Under the pieces are notes generated by a model, which searched no databases, was not told the DNA's origin, and was given only the letters and a program-made list of their open reading frames with translations. 64,000 nt of DNA from Myxococcales bacterium (GTDB taxonomy: Bacteria; Myxococcota; Myxococcia; Myxococcales; JAJYLH01). The position numbers and the translations under genes are program-made. Position 1 is the first letter of the stretch; each line of letters begins with the position of its first letter. Positions 8,021 to 14,527 of this stretch are shown here, piece after piece. The stretch spans positions 19,924-83,923 of the forward strand of contig JAJYLH010000019.1 of the NCBI GenBank assembly GCA_021787845.1, given 5' to 3'.

Positions 8021-8355
8021 ACTGCCTCCTTGATGGCTGCCCTCGCCCGCCGCCGCTTGGGCGCTGGCGCGCGCAGCTCGGTCACCACGGGCTTGTCGAT
8101 CTCGGCCAGCACTTCCGCGTCCGTCGCCGGCAGCCCGGTGCGCTCCGAGATCCGCGCCGCCGCATCCCGGCCCTGCGTCGTCAGCCGCGACCGGATGAGG
8201 TCCTCCATCATGTACGAGGCGCCCTGCTCGAGCCGGTTGCCCAATGCGGCCTGGACCATCGAGACGCTAACCTCAAGAGCCAGGGCCACCCGTTCGGAAT
8301 CGTTGAGCTTCACCGCCAACGCCAGCGTCTTCTGGCAGTTTTCACACAACGACAT
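8017..8355 (-). CDS. Hypothetical early phage protein
   Basis: 112 aa from the ATG at 8355. It begins MSLCENCQKTLALAVK (one CxxC) and contains a helical segment with possible HTH-like character (RVALALEVSVSMVQAALGNR), ending in a basic Ala/Arg tail. Not recognised. It overlaps the upstream winged-helix ORF by 14 bases. Confidence 0.5.
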   Translation of the reverse strand: MSLCENCQKTLALAVKLNDSERVALALEVSVSMVQAALGNRLEQGASYMMEDLIRSRLTTQGRDAAARISERTGLPATDAEVLAEIDKPVVTELRAPAPKRRRARAAIKEAV

Positions 8356-8650
8356 GATCCGCTCCGATGATGCGCTTCTGGTTCCGGTCGTACGCGCATG
8401 CGCCGCCCCCCAGGAGCCTCGGCGCGAAGGGGCCCGTGTCGCGCGCGAGGACCCACGCGCCCGGCACACCCTGCCGGTGGTGGACGTTCTTGTTGCGGAG
8501 GATGACGTAGGAAGCGGCCTTCAGCCGCCGCACGAACGCCTTCACCGTTTCCTTCCCGAGATCCGTCGCGATCTGGATGTCCGCCAGTGTGAACACCTGG
8601 TGGACCCTCATCGCCTCCCACATCCGCTGCTGCGCGCTGCGCATCGTCAT
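8342..8650 (-). CDS. Winged-helix-like early phage protein
   Basis: 102 aa. MRVHQVFTLADIQIATDLGKETVKAFVRRLKAASYV has the helix-turn-helix spacing of a wHTH, followed by a possible wing. It starts 4 bases inside the end of the MuB-like gene (ATGA). Similar small wHTH proteins occur next to MuB in transposable phages of high-GC bacteria; the role is not known. Confidence 0.55.
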   Translation of the reverse strand: MTMRSAQQRMWEAMRVHQVFTLADIQIATDLGKETVKAFVRRLKAASYVILRNKNVHHRQGVPGAWVLARDTGPFAPRLLGGGACAYDRNQKRIIGADHVVV

Positions 8651-9360
8651 TCCGCTTCGTGGATGGAGTTGATGAAGAACCGCTTCTTCCCCCAGTCGCT
8701 CAGGCCCACGTTGCTCAGCTTGCGCCGCTTCCCGAACTCCTCGACGTTCATCAAGCCCATGGTCAAGCCGCGCATCGACCCGCGGGTTTGCTCGAGCAAC
8801 GCAGCCAGGAGGTCGTCTTCCATTCGGACTTCGCAGATCGTATCAGCCAGCACCCGGGCGTCTTCCGCGTCCGCCGGCGCGAACTCGGCCCAGTGCGCGA
8901 TGCGACCGGAAAACTGCGGAAGTTGCTTCACCTGCCGCAGAAAGTTCGCCATCCCGATGAGAATCACCGCGACCGTCGATCGGTCGTGCAGATCGCGAAT
9001 CGTCTCGATGAGGCCCCTCTTGTCGAGCAGGTAGTCCGCCTCGTCGATCACCACCGGCCGCTGCACGCGCTTCAGATGGGCCGCGATCAGATGCAAGGTC
9101 TCGTCCGCCGACCGCGCCGGGGTAAGGCTGAGATGGACGCACAAGGCCGCCAGCAGGGTTCGGGGCGTCGAGACCGCATCCGCCCGCTCGAAGATGGCAT
9201 GGCTGTGGACCACCATCCGCGCGGCCGCGGTCGTCTTCCCGTAGCCCGTCGCGCCCCAGATGAGCCCGATCCCCGGAGTGCCCGCCGGGCGCTGCGTCAG
9301 CATCTCGGTCATCGACATCAGGCCCCGAACGTTCTTGACTTCCGCGATCTTGTTGAGCAT
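8647..9360 (-). CDS. MuB-like AAA+ ATPase, target-DNA activator
   Basis: 237 aa from the ATG at 9360, preceded by an AGAGGAG ribosome site 7 bases upstream. GATGYGKTT (Walker A, about residues 35-43) and VVIDEADYL (Walker B) are clear, with an Arg-rich sensor region further on. MuB coats target DNA in an ATP-dependent manner and stimulates MuA strand transfer, giving target immunity. The protein is shorter than Mu B (312 aa), as is common for AAA-type transposition proteins in this phage group. Confidence 0.9.
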   Translation of the reverse strand: MLNKIAEVKNVRGLMSMTEMLTQRPAGTPGIGLIWGATGYGKTTAAARMVVHSHAIFERADAVSTPRTLLAALCVHLSLTPARSADETLHLIAAHLKRVQRPVVIDEADYLLDKRGLIETIRDLHDRSTVAVILIGMANFLRQVKQLPQFSGRIAHWAEFAPADAEDARVLADTICEVRMEDDLLAALLEQTRGSMRGLTMGLMNVEEFGKRRKLSNVGLSDWGKKRFFINSIHEAE

Positions 9361-9433
9361 GATCCTTACTCCTCTCGCGACCTTCCTGGGGTCGCTTGGT
9401 GGATGGAGGCCCCGACCACCGGGGCCTCCCCTT

Positions 9434-9655
9434 TCAGACCGACGAGCGCCGCCAGGCGTTGCGTTCCGCCGCCTCCTCTTCCTCGCGGTCCATCTGTTTC
9501 TTCGTCGCTCGCGCATACGGCGAGCGCGAGAGAAGGTCCTTCATCTCTTCTCGCTCTTCAGGAGTGATCGTTCCGTCCTTTTGCTTTTCGCGCAGCGCGC
9601 GATACTCGGCCCAATGCTTCTTTACCCGGTCCAGATCGTCAGACATTGTCGGCAC
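9434..9655 (-). pseudogene. Probable out-of-frame C-terminus of MuA transposase
   Basis: 73 codons counted from a candidate start at 9655. The frame is actually open upstream to about 9790, giving DLEEAGRAAAAFEELQRLEV and PVALAQAPRPVPVPTMSDDL before the helical stretch RVKKHWAEYRALREKQ. No ribosome site precedes the ATG. The open upstream part reads like a normal transposase domain III tail, while the in-frame MuA tail is Gly/Arg/Ala junk. I therefore read it as the displaced end of MuA; a separate small gene starting MSDDLDRV is the alternative. Confidence 0.5.
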
Positions 9656-9692
9656 GGGTACCGGCCGCGGCGCCTGCGCGAGCGCGACCGGC

Positions 9693-11090
9693 TTAGAAGT
9701 CGGCCCCGGCTGCGCGACCTCGAGCCGCTGAAGCTCCTCGAATGCCGCCGCTGCCCGCCCGGCCTCTTCCAGATCCGGCGTCGATCTCGACCTGCTCGCC
9801 GATGTGCGCTGCCAGCTCCCCGGCGATATAGAGAGCGTTGTCGATACGGATGCCCTTCTTTCCGACCATCCGCGGCGCCATCTCCATCAGGAGCAGGTCG
9901 AGCGCCCTCTCGTTCGTGATGCGGTTGACCGGCTCGGTCCACTCGCTCGCGACCTGCCAGGGCGTCTTCCCGTTCAGTCCGGCATGTGGCCGGTGCGCAT
10001 AGACGGCGTCCGTCCACTGGTCGCAAAACGCCTGCAGCTCCCGCGAAGTCGTCGACACCTCGACGACGTCGCCCCGATCCATCAGCCGTTCGGCGAAGCT
10101 CTTCCGCGCGCGAATCGCCTGGCGCTCGGCGACGTTGTGGCCGATGAAGCCGGGCCGAAGCTCCAAGAGCCCGTGCGAGAACGTCCTGAAGTGGCGCTCG
10201 ATATACGGCTTCTGCTCCGAGGCGAACGGGATACAGAAGATCTGCTCCACGCGGAGCGCCCGGAGCACGGTGGTCAGATGGATCGAGGCGTAGTCCTGGC
10301 CGTTGTCGGTACGCGCGGCTTCAGGCACACCCCAGGCCAGCAGCGCCCGCCGGAAAAGCGTCGCCACCGCTGTCGCCTTGCTCGTCTTCGAGACGAGCAG
10401 CTTCAGCCGCCGCGAGTAGACGTCGATGACGCCGAGGATCGAATGGCGCCCATCGGCCAGCATGACGTCCGCCGGCGTCGAGTCAAGCTCCCAGAGCTCA
10501 TTGAGGCGGTCGATCGTCGCGTCCGCGCTCCCAAATGCGGCCTGGAGCTTGCTCTTGTAGGCATCGGGGTTCGTCGCCCGGAGCCAGAGGGCGTGATTCT
10601 CCGCCTTCCAGCGAGCCATATAGACCCGGACGCGGCGCTCGGAGGTCCGGTCGGCGAGGCCCTTTGCTTCCAGGAACTCCCACATCCGCGCCGGTCGAAT
10701 CGCCGGCTGCTTCGAGAGCGCGCCGACAATCACCTGCCTCAGCTCCTCGTCCGTGTCGAATCGGCCTCGCCCGGCCCTGTTCCCGTAGCCGTCGGCGAAT
10801 GCGGCTGGCGTCCCTTCCTGGGCTCGCCTGAGCTGCTTGAGGAGCCATGAACGACTCACGTGGGGCACGTACCGCCGCGTCTTCTCGTCGATTTCGATTG
10901 CCCCCGTGTTGTAGGCGGGGCAGTATTCCTTGGCCGCGCGCCTGATCGAGCTGCCGCTCGCTCCAAAAAATCGCTTGAAGTCCTGCGCCACCCGCGCGAT
11001 CGCGCGCGCCCGCTCTTGTTTCCATGCCGGAAGCTGCCCGAAGGCGACCAGCGACTTCTCCTCGGCCGCAGCCGTCGGTTCGGGCGTCAT
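9693..11090 (-). CDS. MuA-type DDE transposase, apparently frameshifted near the C-terminus
   Basis: 465 aa from the ATG at 11090 (overlapping the upstream stop). The catalytic core shows Asp203 (WELDSTPADV), Asp262 (RTDNGQDYAS) and Glu298 (PYIERHFRTF), a DD35E triad. The beta-barrel domain follows (LDLLLMEMAPRMVGKKGIRIDNALYIAGEL). After HIGEQVEI the frame turns into low-complexity Gly/Arg/Ala sequence and stops, while another frame continues plausibly (see 9434-9655). MuA cuts and joins phage ends during integration and replicative transposition. The shift may be a real lesion or an assembly error. Confidence 0.9.
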   Translation of the reverse strand: MTPEPTAAAEEKSLVAFGQLPAWKQERARAIARVAQDFKRFFGASGSSIRRAAKEYCPAYNTGAIEIDEKTRRYVPHVSRSWLLKQLRRAQEGTPAAFADGYGNRAGRGRFDTDEELRQVIVGALSKQPAIRPARMWEFLEAKGLADRTSERRVRVYMARWKAENHALWLRATNPDAYKSKLQAAFGSADATIDRLNELWELDSTPADVMLADGRHSILGVIDVYSRRLKLLVSKTSKATAVATLFRRALLAWGVPEAARTDNGQDYASIHLTTVLRALRVEQIFCIPFASEQKPYIERHFRTFSHGLLELRPGFIGHNVAERQAIRARKSFAERLMDRGDVVEVSTTSRELQAFCDQWTDAVYAHRPHAGLNGKTPWQVASEWTEPVNRITNERALDLLLMEMAPRMVGKKGIRIDNALYIAGELAAHIGEQVEIDAGSGRGRAGSGGIRGASAARGRAAGADF

Positions 11091-11356
11091 CGCCCCGCCT
11101 CCGGCAGCCGCCACTCGCCGGCGATGAAGCGCGCCCCCATCGCATAGAGGTCCCGGTTGATGCCTTTTTGCCGCGCGGCCTCCGATCCGCTGTACATCGA
11201 CGGCCAGCCGTCCTCGATGGCGAGGAACAAGTCCTCCGGCGCGCAGGGAAGCAGCCGGCGAAGGATCGCGGCGCGCCGCGCGAACGCGTAGAGCGGTTCG
11301 GTGATGTCGGCGACGGTTCCGGCGCCGGCGACGAGGTAGTCGTGGGCGGTGTTCAT
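11087..11356 (-). CDS. Hypothetical early phage protein
   Basis: 89 aa: helical, with the segment EPLYAFARRAAILRRLLPC and the C-terminal IAGEWRLPEAGR. It has no known motif. Both ends are coupled by ATGA-type overlaps, upstream to the 78-aa ORF and downstream to the transposase gene, so it is translated as part of the transposition operon. Confidence 0.55.
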   Translation of the reverse strand: MNTAHDYLVAGAGTVADITEPLYAFARRAAILRRLLPCAPEDLFLAIEDGWPSMYSGSEAARQKGINRDLYAMGARFIAGEWRLPEAGR

Positions 11357-11589
11357 GCCGCCACCTCGGCCGCCAGCTCGGTGAGGTCGACGGTCGGCAG
11401 GTCGTTTTCGAGCGCGAGCTCGATGAGCATCTGGACGCGGGCGAGGCGCGCGAGAATCTCCGCGATGACTGCGCGATCGGCCTCATCGACGCGCCCCTTC
11501 CACGCGCGCAGGTGGAACTCGGCCAGGTCGAGCCCGCCCGCGAGCGCGAAGGCGTTCTCGTCCGAGAGCCGGATCGTCAGCTCGCTCAT
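11353..11589 (-). CDS. Hypothetical early phage protein
   Basis: 78 aa from the ATG at 11589 (MSELTIRLSDENAF). Acidic, helical, with a leucine-rich C-terminal half (EILARLARVQMLIELALEND). Not recognised. It appears to be the first gene of the transcript leading into muA; a 10-bp-stem hairpin lies just upstream at 11611-11641. Confidence 0.5.
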   Translation of the reverse strand: MSELTIRLSDENAFALAGGLDLAEFHLRAWKGRVDEADRAVIAEILARLARVQMLIELALENDLPTVDLTELAAEVAA

Positions 11590-11602
11590 GCCGCTGCACC
11601 GG

Positions 11603-11641
11603 AGAAAAGGCCGGAGCCGGCCGCGTGACGACCGGCTCCGG
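11603..11641 (-). terminator. Perfect 10-bp stem hairpin, possible intrinsic terminator
   Basis: CCGGAGCCGG (11611-11620) is the exact inverse of CCGGCTCCGG (11632-11641) with an 11-base loop. On the minus strand the stem is followed by CCTTTTCTCC, a weak U-run. It could end transcription coming from the ner side or act as an operator between the divergent genes at 11589 and 11689. Confidence 0.4.
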
Positions 11642-11688
11642 TTCCCGTAGGCTGGCGATGGCTGTTCGACCAACCACGGGAGTTCGAG

Positions 11689-11976
11689 ATGGAAAACGAG
11701 AAGGCAGTGAACCGGGAAGATCTCGACGAGCTGTTCGGCTTCGTCGCGGACGTCCTGACTGGAATGACCCTCGCTTTCACGACGGTCATTCGTCAGCTCC
11801 ATCCCGATTTCGACGAGCGGACGACTGCGGCGGTTCTGCAGATTCTCCTTGAGAAAGGTGCTCTCCCGAATCCGGACAACGAGGGTCAGCAGTGGGGCCT
11901 GAAGCTTGTTCAGGCGTCGCTTTCTCTTGAGCCGGGCCAGGAGCCGCCTCGCCCGCATCTGCGACTGGTGCGCTGA
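11689..11976 (+). CDS. Hypothetical protein on the opposite strand of the early region
   Basis: 95 aa. Balanced composition with an amphipathic N-terminal half (NREDLDELFGFVADVLTGM) and a Pro/Arg tail. A GGAG motif about 10 bases upstream of the ATG supports translation. It is the only plus-strand gene besides the repressor, and its last 190 bases overlap, convergently, the 3' end of the minus-strand gene at 11786-12196. Not recognised; possibly a lysogenically expressed cargo gene (inference). Confidence 0.5.
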   Translation: MENEKAVNREDLDELFGFVADVLTGMTLAFTTVIRQLHPDFDERTTAAVLQILLEKGALPNPDNEGQQWGLKLVQASLSLEPGQEPPRPHLRLVR

Positions 11977-12196
11977 GCTCGGCGGCGAGCGGAGCTGCCT
12001 TTCGCAGCGCTTCGACGCGCGCCGCGATCTTCTCCTTGAGCCCGTTGAAGAACGAAGCCGACCCGCGCGTCGGCTTCGCCGCCGGGTGGAGCTCGGCATC
12101 GAGCGCCGCCAGATACTTCTCGACGTAGGCGAGGCGGTCCGACAGCTCCGCCACGCGTAAGAGAAGTTCGTCCATCGTCGGTCGGGTCGTGTTCAT
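11786..12196 (-). CDS. Hypothetical early phage protein with low-complexity tail
   Basis: 136 aa. Residues 1-80 look genuine: a coiled helix (MDELLLRVAELSDRLAYVEK) and FFNGLKEKIAARVEALRK. The remaining tail is Ala/Pro/Glu/Ser-rich and lies opposite the plus-strand gene, so the true end of folded protein may be near residue 85. The start overlaps the stop of the upstream ORF (12193-12196). Confidence 0.5.
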   Translation of the reverse strand: MNTTRPTMDELLLRVAELSDRLAYVEKYLAALDAELHPAAKPTRGSASFFNGLKEKIAARVEALRKAAPLAAELSAPVADAGEAAPGPAQEKATPEQASGPTADPRCPDSGEHLSQGESAEPPQSSARRNRDGADE

Positions 12197-12429
12197 CGCT
12201 TGGCTCCCTTATCGGCAGGGCTCCTGCCCTGCTCGTCGGTCGTGGTGCGGGTGGACTCGGTAGCGCTGCCGGTGCTCCCGTGAATCGCGCGCATGTCCAT
12301 GAAGGTCTCGAAGTCCATGGACGTGTCGTCGGCGGCATCGACGAGCGTGTACTTGGGGCGCGAGCGCCTTTGGTCGGCCATCACCAGGTCGTTGATCTGG
12401 TCCTGCAGCCGGTTAAAACGGCGGCGCAA
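12193..12429 (-). CDS. Hypothetical phage protein, TTG start or product of an amber-split ORF
   Basis: 78 codons from a TTG at 12429 (Met17 within it is another possible start). An N-terminal basic helix (RRFNRLQDQINDLVM) is followed by an acidic middle and a Thr-rich tail ending in DEQGRSPADKGAKR. The same frame continues upstream through a single TAG into the 55-aa ORF at 12466-12633. The tail is a near copy of the end of the Ner-like protein (12630-13031). Confidence 0.45.
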   Translation of the reverse strand: MRRRFNRLQDQINDLVMADQRRSRPKYTLVDAADDTSMDFETFMDMRAIHGSTGSATESTRTTTDEQGRSPADKGAKR

Positions 12430-12700
12430 ACGGTTCGTAGCGAGGAAGGCGCCCTGGAGCTGCGTCTACCAGTGCTGCTCCTTTCTCTCCGGGCGTTCGG
12501 ATAGCTCGCGAACCCGTTTCTCAAGGGCGTCGAGGACGGCCTCGGCTGGCCCTGCGTGGAGATCCGCGAGCCCGTCCGGATTGCACTGCCATCTGAACTG
12601 CTCCTCGAGCGTTGGCCAGGTTCGTTCGCTCATCGCTTCGCTCCCTTCTCGGCAGGGCTGCTGCCCTGCTCGTCGGCCGTGGTGGTCCTGGTCTCGGTAG
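12205..12700. repeat. Direct repeat of about 65 bp encoding matching C-terminal tails
   Basis: The sequence near 12197-12262 recurs near 12634-12699 with few differences. Each copy contains a small hairpin, GCAGGGC with a 4-base loop then GCCCTGC (12215-12232 and 12652-12669). On the minus strand the copies encode the tail TTTxDEQGxSPAxKGAKR of two different proteins. This suggests a segment duplication or a mobile tail module. Confidence 0.7.
12466..12633 (-). CDS. 55-aa hypothetical phage protein
   Basis: ORF from the ATG at 12633 (overlapping the stop of the Ner-like gene) to a TAG at 12466-12468. The product begins MSERTWPTLEEQFRWQCNPD and ends in a charged helix (LEKRVRELSERPERKEQHW). 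Downstream of the TAG the same frame stays open with plausible protein, so this may be the 5' half of a gene interrupted by an amber codon. Not recognised. Confidence 0.5.
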   Translation of the reverse strand: MSERTWPTLEEQFRWQCNPDGLADLHAGPAEAVLDALEKRVRELSERPERKEQHW

Positions 12701-13031
12701 GGCTGCTGCTAGGCGTCGCCGCCGGCGCGGCGATGCCACCGGCGGCGCTGCCGCTATCCGGCTGCGCCTTCGCCTTGCGCCGGTGGATCGGCAGGCCGTC
12801 GGCGTCGTATCTCTCCGGCCAGATGTCCTGCGGGCGCATGTCGAGCGCCCGCGCGATCGCCGCTTCTCCCCGCCCGTAGGGCTTCCAGAGCGCGGTCTTC
12901 ACGGCGCTCTGGCTGAGCCCCTCGGCGCGGCTGAGCTGGCCGAGCGTGATGTTGCGCAGCAGGAGCTGCGCCCGGATCCACAGGCGACGATCCGGCTCGA
13001 CTTGCGGTACGGTGGCGGCCAGGTTCCCCAT
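12630..13031 (-). CDS. ner: Ner-like helix-turn-helix regulator
   Basis: 133 aa from the ATG at 13031. That start was chosen because a strong minus-strand promoter (13064-13069 and 13041-13046) would begin RNA only a few bases before it; the GTG at 13061 and ATG at 13052 lie inside the promoter. RAQLLLRNITLGQLSRAEGL, then AVKTALWKPYGRGEAAIARAL and IWPERYDADG, form the Ner/Nlp DNA-binding domain. Ner of Mu represses early and repressor promoters to favour lytic growth. A low-complexity Ala/Ser/Thr tail follows. Confidence 0.85.
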   Translation of the reverse strand: MGNLAATVPQVEPDRRLWIRAQLLLRNITLGQLSRAEGLSQSAVKTALWKPYGRGEAAIARALDMRPQDIWPERYDADGLPIHRRKAKAQPDSGSAAGGIAAPAATPSSSPTETRTTTADEQGSSPAEKGAKR

Positions 13032-13033
13032 CG

Positions 13034-13076
13034 GCGGGGACTCTAGTGCCATGTTTGGCACGTGTCAAGCATGGCA
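13034..13076 (-). promoter_or_regulatory. Early promoter with embedded repressor operator palindrome
   Basis: On the minus strand TTGACA (13069-13064) and TAGAGT (13046-13041) are 17 bases apart. The spacer is almost entirely a 16-bp palindrome, GTGCCAAACATGGCAC read on the minus strand (13061-13046), overlapped by a second inverted pair TGCCATG/CATGGCA (13047-13053 and 13070-13076). This fits an early promoter blocked by the divergent repressor, Ner or both. The expected RNA start is about 2-5 bases before the ner ATG, so the message would be nearly leaderless. Confidence 0.7.
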
Positions 13077-13107
13077 GCAAACGTTCGCTTTTGTGCGAGG
13101 TTTTTCG

Positions 13108-13980
13108 ATGAATTTCGCGGAACGGCTTCGGCGTTCGCTCGGAGACCGCAGCGTCTATTCAATAGCCAAGGCATCGGGACTTCAGCAGAGCCTCGTCGGC
13201 CGCTATCTCTCGGGCGCGGTCACGCCCGGCCATGCCAACACGGCCCTTCTCGCGAAAGCGCTGAACGTGCGCTTCGCGTGGTTGGCGACGGGCGAGGGTG
13301 AGATGCGCGACGAGGCCGAGCACGCCATCAGGCTGCGATTCGTGATGCCCGGCGGCGGCGAGGCTCGGGTTGCGAAGACGGCCGGCATCGCTCCCGAGCT
13401 CCTCGCGCGCTACCTCGCCGGGAAGCTGCCGACGCCCGCGCACTTCGCCGCGCTCGCGAAGGCGCTCAACGTGCTCCCTGCGTGGCTAGAGACCGGGGCA
13501 GAGCCGATGAGCCCTCCGGGAGCGGTGCGGCCGAAGGGCACCGCCCTCCCCGAGTTCATCCCGGCGGCGAGAGAGCGCGCGCCCGGCGCCGACTTCGGCG
13601 GCGAGCAGCCGATCTACGTCGCGCCGCTCACACCGCGCGAGACCGGCCTCGTCCTCTCGAGGCGCGTCCTCGCCGAGGCCGGCATCGCGGGGCTCGACGA
13701 GCTCGCCGCGATGTGGGTCGCCGACGACTCGATGGCGCCGACCCTCCGCAGGGGCGACCGCATCATCATCGACACGCGGAAGGTGACGGGACCGCTACCG
13801 GCTGGCGTCTATGTCTTCCGCGCCGGCAAGCAGCTCCTCATCCGCCGGGTCGCGAAGAGGATGGACGGGAGCCTCGAGACGCGCGCCGACAACCCGGCCC
13901 AACCGTCCGGCTCGACCCTCACCGAGGCCGACCTTGAGCGAATAGCCGGCCGAGCGCTGCTGAAGGTCGCGGCGCTCTAA
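13108..13980 (+). CDS. Phage repressor: tandem HTH domains plus S24 LexA-like domain
   Basis: 290 aa from the ATG at 13108. Residues about 14-66 and 76-134 are two copies of one helix-turn-helix unit (ALLAKALNVRFAWLATGEGEM versus AALAKALNVLPAWLETGAEPM, shown in part). Residues 200-290 are an S24 peptidase-like domain with Ser208 in ADDSMAPTLRRGD. Where the family has the catalytic Lys (VKRL), this protein reads IRRV (Arg246), so self-cleavage may be lost. It is divergent from ner, as is the Mu c gene, and would maintain lysogeny by binding the palindrome at 13046-13061. Confidence 0.88.
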   Translation: MNFAERLRRSLGDRSVYSIAKASGLQQSLVGRYLSGAVTPGHANTALLAKALNVRFAWLATGEGEMRDEAEHAIRLRFVMPGGGEARVAKTAGIAPELLARYLAGKLPTPAHFAALAKALNVLPAWLETGAEPMSPPGAVRPKGTALPEFIPAARERAPGADFGGEQPIYVAPLTPRETGLVLSRRVLAEAGIAGLDELAAMWVADDSMAPTLRRGDRIIIDTRKVTGPLPAGVYVFRAGKQLLIRRVAKRMDGSLETRADNPAQPSGSTLTEADLERIAGRALLKVAAL

Positions 13981-14119
13981 TCTTCGTCATTCCTCTCGGC
14001 GCGCGCCCCTCGCTGAGCCCCACGGCAGCGCTCCCGGACTCCGATTGTAGGAATGGCACGATCGCATCGCCGATTGGCTTGCCGGCGAGCGAGATCCGAG
14101 AGTGTCGACGACAACAATC

Positions 14120-14215
14120 AACCCGGCGACTTCGCACTTATTATGTCAACTTGGGGCTCATTTTCGCGCTTCGCCTTTATTTCTCGGTCTTTCGCGCTTC
14201 GCACTTTCTCCTCCA
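14120..14215. other. Prophage left end (attL) with MuA-type binding sites
   Basis: Non-coding, relatively AT-rich DNA downstream of the repressor. On the minus strand AAGCGCGAAAG (14199-14189) and AAGCGCGAAAA (14171-14161) fit the Mu end-site half consensus AARYRCGAAAR; a weaker AAGTGCGAAG lies at 14139-14130. The outermost site is preceded by 16 bases starting with TG, as in the Mu left end recalled from memory, which puts the terminal CA at 14214-14215. Host DNA would start at 14216. The exact end is inference. Confidence 0.5.
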
Positions 14216-14527
14216 AGCGGCCGTAAATCTTGCAGATGGTTGGAGCCCCACGCTTAGAGCAAAAGACAATCATGTGGCCGTTGAATGCAGGGCTTCGATG
14301 CTGGTCGCGCGCCTTTCACCGCGCGCCACTTCCGGCGCGGCCGCTTCGCACTTCGGCCTCTGCGAGCCACATCCATCTGCAAAGGCCGGCGGTGGCCGCG
14401 CCTCGGTGGAGGCAGGGCAGCCGTCGGCGGCGCCGCGCCGTCATCCGCCCTCCGCGGACGCGCGAAAGCCCTTGCCCTAAGCCCCTTTGATGACCTCCAG
14501 GGCCGCCGCGACGCCGGCTCGTGGTTC
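14216..14527. other. Non-coding stretch beyond the prophage end
   Basis: About 310 bases without a convincing gene; the overlapping short frames in both directions are Arg/Gly/Ala-rich shadows. One more CTTCGCACTT (14344-14353), the same 10-mer found twice in the end region, lies here, so the true prophage boundary could be a little further right than 14215. Nothing else recognisable. Confidence 0.4.

Noticed and set aside
11353..12099. 248-codon frame extending the 78-aa phage ORF upstream
   Set aside because: The extension runs antisense to the plus-strand gene 11689-11976 and has no start signal; the ATG at 11589 begins the sensible protein.
14079..14490. Short plus-strand frames in the prophage end region
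   Set aside because: They cross the proposed end and have no coding-like composition or ribosome site.
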